From contig CANUEZ040000210.1 of NCBI GenBank assembly GCA_948099385.1, positions 2,115,501 through 2,179,500 on the forward strand: DNA of 64,000 nucleotides, read 5' to 3'. Origin of the DNA: Fasciola hepatica (Eukaryota > Platyhelminthes > Trematoda > Plagiorchiida > Fasciolidae). This document shows, piece by piece, positions 1-10,150 of this stretch (position 1 is its first letter; every line of letters starts with the position of its first letter). The notes under the pieces were generated by a model, which was not told the origin of the DNA, searched no databases, and saw only the letters and a list, made by a program, of their open reading frames with translations. A program made the translations under genes and the position numbers.

Positions 1-597
1 TTGGAGGTACGACTGAATAGTCGTCAGCACACTTGGTTTTGGAGGACATGAGGTAAATGCTACTAATTAGAGGCTGTAGAGAGCACAATATGACGATTTC
101 CGGAAACAGCCGGCAATGAAATACAAATCAAAAGCCATCCAGCTCGCTCTGTTTTGTCACACTGTTGGGCGGTAGCACTTAGTGTCATCAGTGAATTTTC
201 GTTTAACGCCAATGAAGACAGGAGTGACTGGAATGATTTTGAAACTGTCTCGTAGAGTGCAACGAGACGTAGAAGCTTTTCGTTTTTCCACCAGCGAACT
301 CAATTGTTAAATAAATTACATGACTCATTTCTATTGCTTGCACGGTCCTGTAATTTTTATACCTACATAAATGAGAGCATAGTGCTTGACTAAATCGTGA
401 CAGGTCTATGCAACTCCATGTTGGTGAAAAGACCGCTAAAACCACCAAAGTTGTCACTCCAACGATGCATCGATATTCATCGATATAAGGATGCAATGGA
501 AAAACGCATGAAAAACATTCAAAATCGAGTGGTCTATGGAAGATAATATCTGAGAAACGCCTGGAATCAAAGAAAGAATGTCTCTTTTGTTACAGAC
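1..597. other. no recognisable gene
   Basis: No protein family, splice-consistent exon or RNA gene is recognisable here. Given the pol remnant that follows, part of this stretch may be decayed gag or leader sequence, but no zinc knuckle or LTR match is visible. Confidence 0.4.
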
Positions 598-639
598 TTG
601 ACTTCACAGGAAGAGAACACTGTCCAGCTTGGGGAAGGG

Positions 640-1170
640 GTGGGGGGAGGAAATGCAATATTTGCAAGAGAGCAGTCATTTTACTTGAAAATGATTCTCC
701 AGAACAACGGTGATCACAAGCCAAAACTCGCAAAATTGACATTGAATAACTGGAGTTTAGATTGCGGCGAAACGAAATAGCGTTTTCGCCATAATGCTGC
801 TGAACAGAGAAATCAAATACTGGACAGACACTGGTGCATCTGTAAACATCACACCTGTGGATCTTCCTTCAGATATCGCACACAGGTCAATAGAAACAAG
901 ACTCGCTGTGTGAAATGGTGCCAGTGTTCGTCCAATAGGAGAGGCGATGCTCCAAGTGACCGGTCCCACGTACGGACAACCTTCTTTCATAAACTTCGTG
1001 GTGGTTGACCAGGGTTATGTTTCCTTTCTTTCCTGTAAGTCTTTTGAAAACTTAAATTTGATTTCGCTCCATTACGACTCCTTTGTTCACCGTATTTTGG
1101 AAAACTCCGGATATTACCTGGAAAATCACACCTCGATTTTTGATGAGAAACTGGAAAGCTTCCGGGAATT
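640..1170 (+). pseudogene. gypsy-type retropepsin (protease) remnant
   Basis: The aspartic protease would have cleaved the Gag-Pol polyprotein. The plus strand reads W-T-D-T-G-A-S at about 821-841, the catalytic D-T-G-A signature of retropepsins. It is followed in the same frame from 947 by MLQVTGPTYGQPSF, a typical mid-domain stretch. The upstream piece (598-780) lies in another frame and ends in a stop, so a frameshift falls near 765-780, and a further stop lies near 920 inside the domain. The active-site motif is intact although the reading frame is not. This gives the polarity and the left part of the element. Confidence 0.7.
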
Positions 1171-1960
1171 GTGACAATAAATATCAATCAGTCTACTGAG
1201 CCCGTGGTGTTACCGACCAAGCGGGTTCCTTATGCAGTTAAAGAATGATCTGAACAGGAGATGGACATCCTCATAGCAAAAGACATTCTGGCAAAAGGTA
1301 ATGAGCCGACTGGCTGGGTGAGTCAAGTGGTGATAGTGAGGAAAGCATCCGGGGAACGGCTCATTTTGTATCAATCCAAAACCACCCAACAAATCCCTCA
1401 GGCGAGAGCACTTTAGGTTACCCGTCTCTGACGATATTCTACCACAGCTATCTAACACGTGGTACTTTACGAAAATTAATCTGGATTCAGCTTTTGACAC
1501 TTGGAGTCGGATGAATCCTCGCGTTATTTGACGAATTTTGACGCACCGTATGGTCTTAACCGTTGGAGGTAACTATCATTTGGTTTGACAGTGTTCATTG
1601 AAAAATTTCAGAAGAGGATTCTGCAAACAGTAGACGACTTGCCCGGGACACCGTACATGGCAGATAATACTCTGATTTTTGGCAAGAATATTTGGGAATA
1701 CAAAATAGATTTGATTCTTTCCTGGGAGGTTGTATCCCAGAAGGAATCAAATTAAAAAGAGACAAAGTGACGTTCTGTGAAATAGTCAAGTTCCATGGTC
1801 GTATTCTCATCTGCAAGGGTATCAAACCGGATCCGGAAAAAAGCATACCATGGAGGATACGACTGCACCACCCGATACGATCGGTGTCTTGCATCTCAAG
1901 GGAATGATGAACTGCCTCATTTGATTTTTACCAGAGTTAGAGTAACAGACAAAATCCATC
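1171..1960 (+). pseudogene. gypsy-type reverse transcriptase remnant
   Basis: The translation starts with PVVLPTKRVPYAVKE and continues ILAKGNEPTGWVSQVVIV, which resembles the start of Ty3/gypsy RT (PxxLPxRRVP..., then ...SPWVSPVVVV). In-frame stops follow at about 1228 and 1414, and the frame changes several times. The catalytic box reads Y-M-A-D-N at 1654-1668, where active enzymes have Y-x-D-D, so the second catalytic aspartate codon is now AAT. This, together with the stops, shows the enzyme is dead. Confidence 0.75.
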
Positions 1961-1984
1961 CATCGATTAACACTTAAGGCAAAA

Positions 1985-2560
1985 ATGTGGGTTTGGGCAG
2001 AAGATTAGCAGTCAGCTTTCGATCGTATAAAACGGCTTAGGTTAAGTCCCCCTGTACTAGCGAATTATGATCCATCTTTACGGCTGTGTACACAGTGTGA
2101 CAGTAGTCAGTATGGTTTAAGAGTCGTTCTCAAGCAAAATGGTCGACCGTCTGATTACCGTAGTAGAAAGTTGACAGCTTATGAGCAGAAATGTAAACAG
2201 ATCAGGAATGAATTATTTGCAATCGTGTACGTCTAGGAGAAGTTCAACGACCATTCGTTTGGCCAACTTGCAACACGTCTATACGGATCATTAACCGTTG
2301 GCCACCATCGCGAGCGAGCCACTACGTGAAGCATCAGGAAGGCTCCAGTGAATGTCAGTATGTTTGTAAAATTAGAATTGCTAGCTGCACTATTAACAAG
2401 GCAAGATTATGTAGGTGGTTGGCACATTCTGACGGGTCACGCTTCCGAATACCGAGAAACAGCGTCAAAGTGAGAGGGAGAATATTCCTTTGGAGGTAGC
2501 GAAATCCAAATTATTCCAGACACAAAACGCCACGATTGAAATCTACACCCACAACCTCTG
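1985..2560 (+). pseudogene. gypsy-type RNase H and linker remnant
   Basis: RNase H removes the RNA strand during reverse transcription. The plus strand reads C-D-S-S-Q-Y-G with the first catalytic aspartate at 2099-2101, then SRKLTAYEQK and IRNELFAIVY with a conserved glutamate at 2210-2212. These match the DxSxxGxGAVL and SRxLTxxExxYxxxExELLAIV pattern of Ty3/gypsy RNase H. A stop follows at about 2236. The rest is connection sequence in changing frames with little support. Confidence 0.65.
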
Positions 2561-2689
2561 AATGAAGTTGTTCGATAGATAAAATAAATCTATCGGCAAA
2601 AATCTCACCTTACTTCGGGTTCCGTGACAAGTTAACGATAGAGGACAAACTGACCTTTCAGGGTGAAAGTTAGATGGTCCTGAGAACAA

Positions 2690-3245
2690 TTTAAAAGGAC
2701 GTTGTTTTCATTACTCCACTCACATGCAGGTATCAGTGGATGTATCAACAAGGTATGGAGGAACAGGCTAAACATTTGGTAGCAAACGGTGAGAGGTGCA
2801 AGCAATCTGATCAGCAACAAACAAAAGAACCGACAGAAACTCGACCACTACCGCATCCACCATTGCAGGTTGTAGTGTTGGATATATTTTAGCATGAGAA
2901 GGACTGTTATTTGGTGACCATAGATTACTACAGTGACTTCCTCGTAATCGATCTGCTAAGGACGGAGACCGCTTCACGTATTAACAACAAACTGCGAGTT
3001 GACTTTGCACGGCATGGAATCCCTGTTCAAGTGATTTGCGATGGTGAACCCAGTTTCGCAGCACAGAATTCCACCAATTCTCAGAGGCAATCTTGACCTC
3101 ACGTCTTCGGTCAATACCAAGGCAAAGCAGAGAGCGCAGTCAAACAGGCGAAGAAGATACTTGGGGAGTGCGAAGCCGAGGACAGTCATCCATTCATGGC
3201 CCTTCTTGAACTTGGAAATACACTATCGGTGGCAATGAACGAACG
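2690..3245 (+). pseudogene. gypsy-type integrase remnant (DDE core)
   Basis: Integrase inserts the cDNA copy. The three acidic positions can be placed. A first aspartate is at 2881-2883 (VVVLDIF context). The second is at 3040-3042 in VICDGEPSF, after the recognisable stretch YLVTIDYYSDF. The third is a glutamate at 3130-3132 in QGKAESAVKQAKKIL. Only 29 codon lengths separate the second D and the E, whereas functional enzymes of this class have about 35, so this copy seems to have lost about six codons, and the frame between them is broken. An upstream HSHAGISGC stretch near 2715 may be the remains of the H2C2 zinc domain. Confidence 0.75.
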
Positions 3246-3262
3246 AGAATGATCGTGCCCAT

Positions 3263-3664
3263 ATGGGTTGGATTACTAGACCCAGACATTTCAGCTTTAT
3301 TACTGATTATGTCAAAACTGAAAAAAGCACGGCGGGGAAAAAAATATTACGCGAACAAGATAGTCAACTACTGCGACCAATCAAGCCAGGTGGCATAGTC
3401 CGGATTCAACCATTAGAACCAACAGGAAAATCTTGGATGAAGGGTGAGGTGTTATCATGCGAAACAACGAAATTGTACCCAGTGCGCTTCGGAGATCGTC
3501 GGTTAAGAATGGACTCAATTCACTTAGGAAGATCAGACGAAGGTAACAAGGACTACGATGGAGAAAAAAGAGAGCAGAAGACCGAAGTGAAGTTTCAAGA
3601 GACTGAGGCAGATCGCGAAACGCAAATACCGACTCACTCACTCACCATCTCAAACTCGGAGTGA
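3263..3664 (+). pseudogene. gypsy post-integrase C-terminal region
   Basis: An open frame of 133 codons follows the integrase core. It contains REQDSQLLRPIKPGG and VRIQPLEPTGKSWMKGEV, resembling the integrase C-terminal region of gypsy elements in which a basic or aromatic-rich segment (VRxxP...WxxGxV) binds DNA. The tail is hydrophilic, rich in E, K and T, and ends at 3664 about 50 bases before the probable LTR. It is the best preserved piece of this element. It is not a host gene. Confidence 0.6.
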
Positions 3665-3715
3665 CCAAATTTATCAGCAGACTGTGAGATAGAAGCGCTT
3701 TCAAAACAAGAAGGA

Positions 3716-3900
3716 TGTGATGGGTATCAATGTTTTCCTGACTAGTCCATTAAGGACTTTTATTTGGCTTATTTTAACCAAGTAATCTGACTGGTTTATA
3801 CGGCTCTATGATCCACTGTTTGCTAAGCACTGGTTGAGATTTCCTTGTTAAACTAAATAAAAATCTGCTGATTACTTTTCCTGAGGAACTGACTTGACAC
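3716..3900 (+). repeat. probable 3' LTR of the gypsy-type element
   Basis: The segment begins TGTGATGGG just after a purine-rich tract and contains an AATAAA at 3856-3861, as expected for a 3' LTR with a polyadenylation signal. No second copy exists in the window to confirm it, and the 3' boundary is not defined. Confidence 0.4.
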
Positions 3901-6900
3901 TCTTTGGTAACCACGGCTTTCACAAAAGGGGTGGTTTTGTTTTAAGAAGTTACCAGCTCACGGCAGGGTAAATGTCCCCGCTAGAGTTTCTGCTGAAATG
4001 CTCGTAAGTTAAACGATTTTAGCTGTCTTCTCATTCAGGCAGATTAGCAGAAACGTTGACATTTTTCACGACAGATTCTAGTCAAAAATACCAATACTTA
4101 AAATTTCCAACCTTGAAGATAGCCACTTAGATGGAAAATCGGAAGCTGTCATGATAGAGTTTGGGGCCAAATTTCTAATCACATTTAGTTCGGTAATTTT
4201 GAGTTTTCTGTTGGCTGCCGATTGCAATCCATAATACCGCCCCCGAAGCCATATTTAACGTCATGTAGATGAAATCACGACAGAACGCGGTCAAAACCAA
4301 TCCACCACACCAAACACTTCGTGAGCCACGAAGGAAGCAGAAGAATACGCGGGCACATGTGTATTCTAACAAACGCTCACCCGCGGCCGTATAGTACACA
4401 ACAGATTTAACAAGAGGGCAAAACAAGGGATCATGGGTATAGTTCAAATTCACCACTGATGTCATTCGATGGGAGAAAAGAATGGGATAAATTTGAAAAC
4501 AAGCGCATTCTGGACTCCCCGGTAAACTTTCCCTTTAGGTGCAACCGTCGATTGCTATTAGGCATCTGCCCCCCTTTAAAAATGTCCTGTTACTATGGCA
4601 TGAATGATGATAAGAGCAGTGCTTAGTTTAAAGTTATGCTTCATCTCCTACGGCAGCAATATAAAAGAAGACATGTGTTTCTCATGAGTGTGAATCATTC
4701 GCTCACTAATCCCATTAGCATTCTTGAGTATCCATTTTCCTTCTTGTCAATTTAAGTGACTCAGATGCCACATGCACTCAGAAGCACTAACAGTTGGTCG
4801 CAACTACCTACAATTGTGAATAACAAATTATGTTAGCTTCACCTTGGTAAAAACTTGTTTTCAATTCTTTTCCTTTACTCATGAAGCGATTCATCAAGTA
4901 GTATCAAAGCTCAGACGAAAAGAATGAAACAGAGCTTTACCGTGTTCCCTTAGCTTGCAATGGTGGGTTAAGGGTTAGTACTGTCCAAAGAGTCATTCTA
5001 TCGAAAAATCTCGTACTACTCGAACCGATTCATCATTTTTTTTGTTTTTTTTTAGTTTTCCGCGTGTGACAGCTTAAGCAAGGATTTTGATTGGGCTTCA
5101 GGCAACAAAGCCCACAACAATTATACAGTTAAAATTATAAGGATAATCAATAATATGTAGTTGCAAAAACACCACTGCAACTGAGCTCTGTTTCTAGAAT
5201 TAGGACACTATGTAAAGTTACCTGCACTTGCTTCGTAACACCTTGGATTTGCTTACACTTTATTTCCTGTAAAGTTGTTGCTTCGAAGAAAAGCAAGTCG
5301 AGCAATGGGACACCTAATTAGAAACAATCTAATAGCTGATATAGACTGAAGAAGACAAATATTGCTTAAGATTTTGCTTTCCCAAGAGTCCAAAGATTGG
5401 TACAAACGAAAATCTTACCAGGATTTTCATCCGTTGCAAAAATGAAGAAATACGTAGGTTGCCGTCATTTTTCACAATCGAGTCACTTATGAAATCATTC
5501 CCGAGAGCATTCAGCGTGCCAGTTAAATTGGGAAATAGTGGCAAGTCTGACAATTTGAGGAGACCTTTGAGAACTCCAACCTTATGTAATCAGTCCCTCA
5601 CAGAGTAAAGCGTCTTTGCGAGTAACTTCACTGAGGATTCCGCCGAAAGGGCCTATCTACGTTGCCACTATTTTCCACTGAGCGACCACTGTATTCCGTC
5701 CTAATTTACTCAGAAGTCTCGTAATCTGCATTTATCCATTTTGATCGGAATTCAATCGTTGGTATTTCATTTGCTGTATTTTCCACTCTGGTTCCGAAGA
5801 GATTAAGCCATTTTTGTTCCTTTTATTTGGTTTGAATTCACTGAAAATATTTTTCAATGTTCCCCTTCATATCCAAGAGCGGTACTCGCGTCTAACGGCC
5901 CCAAGTACCACTCGGTCGATGGTTACTGGAGAGCGAAGCAAAATTCATCGTCTAAAAATACAGATATTCAAACTGTCTTCAGCGTCACCGGAATAGTGCG
6001 TTACGATCTGGAGGCCTGTATGGTCGAATCCCATTCATTTATTGTCGTGGTGAAAACCCGCCCACAGTATTTTACATTTCACCCGCTATGTGGGCTTTTA
6101 TTACTGGAGTCTACTCGTCCGATCTTCAGGTGTCTTCTCCAGTTGATCCTACTCGAAACAATCAACTATGGCTGCAAAAGAACCTACCGACGAAAATTAT
6201 CACACGGTGGGACTCATTGTTAAGCACAGCTGAAAATACTCATAGTATGTTTTTGGATAGAGGTGCAGCCTCACGGCAGATTTGATTTTAATTTCCAATG
6301 AACACTTTTTGTTATCAATTGTAACGGCACTGACCGAACGGTCTAATTTGTTTTCAGTTGGAATTACTTTCTCATATTATCAGACTGGATTTGAATTATT
6401 CCTCATACCCATGCAACTGATGTAACGCGTGATCTGGGTACTTTCGTTTTGTTCAGCAAGATATCTTTTATATTTACATTATCGATTCTTGGTAAAAATC
6501 TGGATTGTGCTTTGGGGCAAATTTAGCTGTACAGTCACATGCCATCAACCTTAACATGAATAAATACCATTTCTACTTTTATTACTCGTGAGTAAATGCA
6601 AGAAAGGTGGAAACGATTTGTCACTGGTTATCGAAATCATCCGGTGTGGAAATCCCGAGAGAGCTTGCTGAGTGGATAATAATGTATTAAATTTGGTAGT
6701 CCGCTCCATATTAAAGAAATATCGGCGTTGCGCGGAGGCAGCAGTATTGCCTCTAAATAAAATGAAACCCGATAATGAGTGAACTACCAGTGCTCAAATA
6801 GAAAGCGGGAACTGCAGGTGTAAGCGGAATCAGTAGATAAACGAAGAAGGACCTTGAATGTCACATAAGTTGTTTAGTTACGCTCTCAAGCGTTATTCTC

Positions 6901-9480
6901 TAAAAGCTGCAGAATATAGGCAATCTATTCCATGTCTTAAATGTAGAACAAGAGAGGTAACAGACTCCGGAAGCATCATGAATGGCTTTAAAAGATACCG
7001 AAAATCTTCACTTTCGAAACTGGAATGGCACATTACCATGGACCGGTTGTTATTGATTAACTACTGTTTTGAGCCTCCGTGCAAAGGTTGACGTGGCTAT
7101 CATTTCAACCACATTTTGCTTTCGAGAAGGAGTTAATACAACATTTGCTGAGATCATGTATACCACAAGTATATCTCGGCAACTGCCCACGGAATTCGTC
7201 TTATTGGTAACATAACCACCGTATTGCAAGTAGATCCTGTTACGTTTACCCGTGGGCTGATCACTTTGTTTATAAATACGAACGCGTAGGACTCAAAAAT
7301 GTCCTATCACGAAATAAATTCATGACCATGATCCACTGTGAGCTTCCCGGAAAATGCTGGGATGAAGTGAGCGACAAAGTTCCAATGAATTAACATCACA
7401 TAAGAAACTAGCGAACAGTGGGTCAACTGCTATCTTTTAGTTTATTCATTCTTCGAGGAATGAATCAATTCAAAATTTTGAATAATTCATTTATATTCAA
7501 AAGCTGTGCCACAAGACTCCTTTTCTACTCCAAGGTCGGAATTTGAAGCACAAATGTTTCTCTGCAGATCATGGGAAAGTCTAGCAAACAAACGAATTTA
7601 GACAATCTTTGAAAGTTATGTAGTTTTGTAGGTTCTATGGTAGTTCCTTTGTCAAGCGTAACACAGTAAATAATCTCGAGGTACTTTTATTGTAAAACTG
7701 GTTGAATTGGTGAGTATTAAATGCTTTCAGTCTATGAATAACAGAAAGAAGTCTGTTCCAGAAGGCAAGCCAGTTCAACTAATAGCGCCCCTATCAGGTT
7801 TCCTTAGGGATCGGTAACTCATCAGCGATCGGCACTGATCGTCTTCGCAAGATGAATTCCATGCATTTTCGAGACATCATGGATAACAAACTTGATTTTT
7901 CTGCCCATATTCCATCCTATATTCGCAAACCTAGAGGATTGATCTCAAGTCTCCAAGGTTAAACGTTTTCGTTCAGAAACCGGTCCTTTATTTCAAGAGC
8001 AAGCGGACTTCCCTCAAGAAATTTCTAGAAGTCTACACGAAATATTTTTACAGACTCTGCATGTGCGCTACTTACAGGCTTGTAAATGTGTTCAGTTTTT
8101 ATCTACTTGCTTTGCAAATTCACTTACTTCATTACGGTTAAGTGACGGTCACTGGCTATCCGCCTGCTGGATCCCGGTAGGGAAATTTAACTTTCGATGT
8201 AGGAGCCCAATGCAGTCACATTAAGGTAGAGTTGATACTACCATCACAGAAGTCAGCAGCACAAAACTGGAAAGACACCAAAACTTTTCGAAACCAATTT
8301 TCTACGAACCACCCTCTTGATATTTTGCTTTCCATTCAAATAGGCACCCTCGTGTGCGGATTTTTACTCATGGTGATTTCTTAACCTACAGATTATCTTC
8401 CATTCCTGTTGCTCAAAGCGTCTTTCAGGATATCCTGCAATTATCAGGGTACTGATAAACTGCTTCAGTCCACTCCATAGCATTTCAGTCGAATTCAGGG
8501 CCGGTAAATGTGGTGTACATCGAAGGAGACTTACTCTCCCAATGATGACAGAATCCTACGTTCATGAATGGCAAGAAGAGTTATCACAAAAGTGACGAAA
8601 GTCTTCTGTACACCCTCCTAAAGGCTATCTGCAAGAGCTTTCAAACACTGGTGACACCTCTTGCGTCGGTATACGATCCTCTTTAAATGATCCTTTCTTG
8701 TGAGTGAGTTGGTATTGGGTGTGCCTATCATGTGCGAAATCTCAACCCGACTGCGTATCACTTATTTTTAAGCCCTTTTTATCTTGAGGCTGCAAGAAAA
8801 TTTGAAGTACAGTGCAGGCTGAAATTTGTCACGTCGGCCCATATGATCCCATGATTGAGATCCACGCATCCCCTTACTTATTTTGCATAAATAAATGTTA
8901 ATGTGAGAAGAGCTTTACTATCATTCCTTTTTCTCTTCCGCTAGCCCCAATGAGTTCATCGTAATGGATTTCTGACAAAATTTCGTGAATGGAATCAGAT
9001 TTCCGTCTAGGTGATTGCTGATGGTCTTGATGGAAACATTTTTCATAAAAGCCTTTGCAGTGCAGACAGCAACACTATGGGCTTTGCTCCCATCAACTTT
9101 ATTCGGTCTTCGACTTCACAATTAAACAATCATTAGTGGTTCTTCAGCATTTTATTTTGCAAGCGACAAAACCTAAGTTGAAAGCACATCACTAAACTGT
9201 TGGTTTTACTGTCGTTATCGGGAAGGGGACGGGAACTGTCGTCCAGACAATTTACGGTGTGATATGATCGCATTTCGGGTTATCATCGATTCAGTTCCCA
9301 TTTTCCCCCCGTTCTTTACCACAATGAACTAAAACCGTGTCAGGCGCCAATAAACTATCGTCAGTGTGCCTTACCAGGGCTGCTTTGTAATCAGTGACGA
9401 GTTTTTTTCAAAATAAAAGGTTGTCTAACCACAACGAATCAGTGATACTGAGCCGACATCCCGTATGCGAACTGATTTTA
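3901..9480. other. intergenic, nothing recognised
   Basis: Only short chance reading frames occur. None shows a family motif, and I see no pair of exons with matching phase. A T-rich run lies near 5035-5055. The sequence looks like unannotated intergenic DNA with old repeat remains. Confidence 0.4.
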
Positions 9481-9537
9481 TCTTCACGTGACTCACTTTC
9501 TCTCTCCCTATCTCACACCCACACGCACACTCCTCCG

Positions 9538-9540
<3 letters not shown>

Positions 9541-9572
<32 letters not shown>
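9541..9572. repeat. (AC)16 microsatellite
   Basis: This is a perfect AC dinucleotide array of 32 bases. It is preceded by an imperfect CT/CA-rich stretch from about 9496. Confidence 0.97.
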
Positions 9573-9575
<3 letters not shown>

Positions 9576-9665
9576 TCCATCAGTTAATTCGGTTGACCTG
9601 AATGAATTATCGCTCACGTTCGAAGAATCCACGCGATGTTAGTGGGTTGGTGTTCTGTGTGCATT

Positions 9666-9666
<1 letters not shown>

Positions 9667-9709
<43 letters not shown>
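9667..9709. repeat. (GT)n microsatellite, about 21 units
   Basis: This is a perfect GT array of 43 bases. It is the reverse complement type of the (AC)16 array that ends 94 bases to the left. Confidence 0.97.
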
Positions 9710-9710
<1 letters not shown>

Positions 9711-10015
9711 CTGTTCACAATTCACTATGACTGTTTGGCTCTGTTATCAAGTCCGCAAATTATCGATGACATTTCAGCCACATTTGAGTGATACATGAAC
9801 TTAATAGTTCATTACGAAGCCTGAATTTAATTTTAGTTACTGATTCCTAAAATGACAGGCAGACATTCGTTTTATAGACTACGACGCCGAACCAAAGCAA
9901 ACCGAAAATTCCTATTATGTCACCCAAAATGTCACGCGCGATGCATTTCATGCACAAACAGATGTGGTTATTCCGTTTCCGTAATCACTGTCACTGTTTT
10001 CATAGCGGGACGTCC

Positions 10016-10150
10016 GGACCGATGTGGTTCAGCTAGTAGAGCATCTGTCCGGTAGGCGGGGGGTCGCCGGTTCGATTCCGGCTCACGGCGTCCGACTTTC
10101 CCGGGTGAATGCAGGTGGGTTTTCCACTAACAATTATTAATATATTTGAA
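10016..10150 (+). repeat. tRNA-derived SINE-like repeat
   Basis: A box-A-like sequence (TGGTTCAGCTAG, about 10025-10036) is followed by a perfect box B, GGTTCGATTCC, at 10069-10079. Box B sits in a perfect T-arm hairpin with stem GCCGG/CCGGC. The D stem GTTC/GAGC also pairs. No acceptor stem directly abuts the T arm, and no usable anticodon arm forms, so this is not a working tRNA gene. A short unrelated tail (TCCGACTTTCCCGGGTGA) follows, as in tRNA-derived SINEs. Confidence 0.6.

Larger units (their letters stand above)
598..3900 (+). mobile_element. decayed Ty3/gypsy-type LTR retrotransposon
   Basis: In gene order this stretch encodes recognisable pieces of an aspartic protease, reverse transcriptase, RNase H, integrase and a post-integrase region, all on the plus strand but broken by stops and frame changes. 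The order PR-RT-RH-IN is that of Ty3/gypsy elements. A purine-rich tract (about 3702-3715) precedes a TGTGATGGG start at 3716, which would suit a polypurine tract and the 5' end of a 3' LTR. No matching 5' LTR is seen in the window, so the gag end and 5' LTR probably lie to the left or are lost. The copy cannot be autonomous. The right boundary is a guess. Confidence 0.8.

Noticed and set aside
3381..3641. 86-codon minus-strand frame
   Set aside because: It is a shadow of the gypsy post-integrase frame on the plus strand.
4175..4465. 96-codon minus-strand frame as an RT fragment
   Set aside because: It superficially resembles LINE wording (Cys/Phe/Leu-rich), but no RT motif can be placed in order.
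10016..10094. Functional tRNA gene
   Set aside because: The T arm is perfect, but the anticodon arm does not form and no acceptor stem directly adjoins the T arm. It fits a SINE head better.
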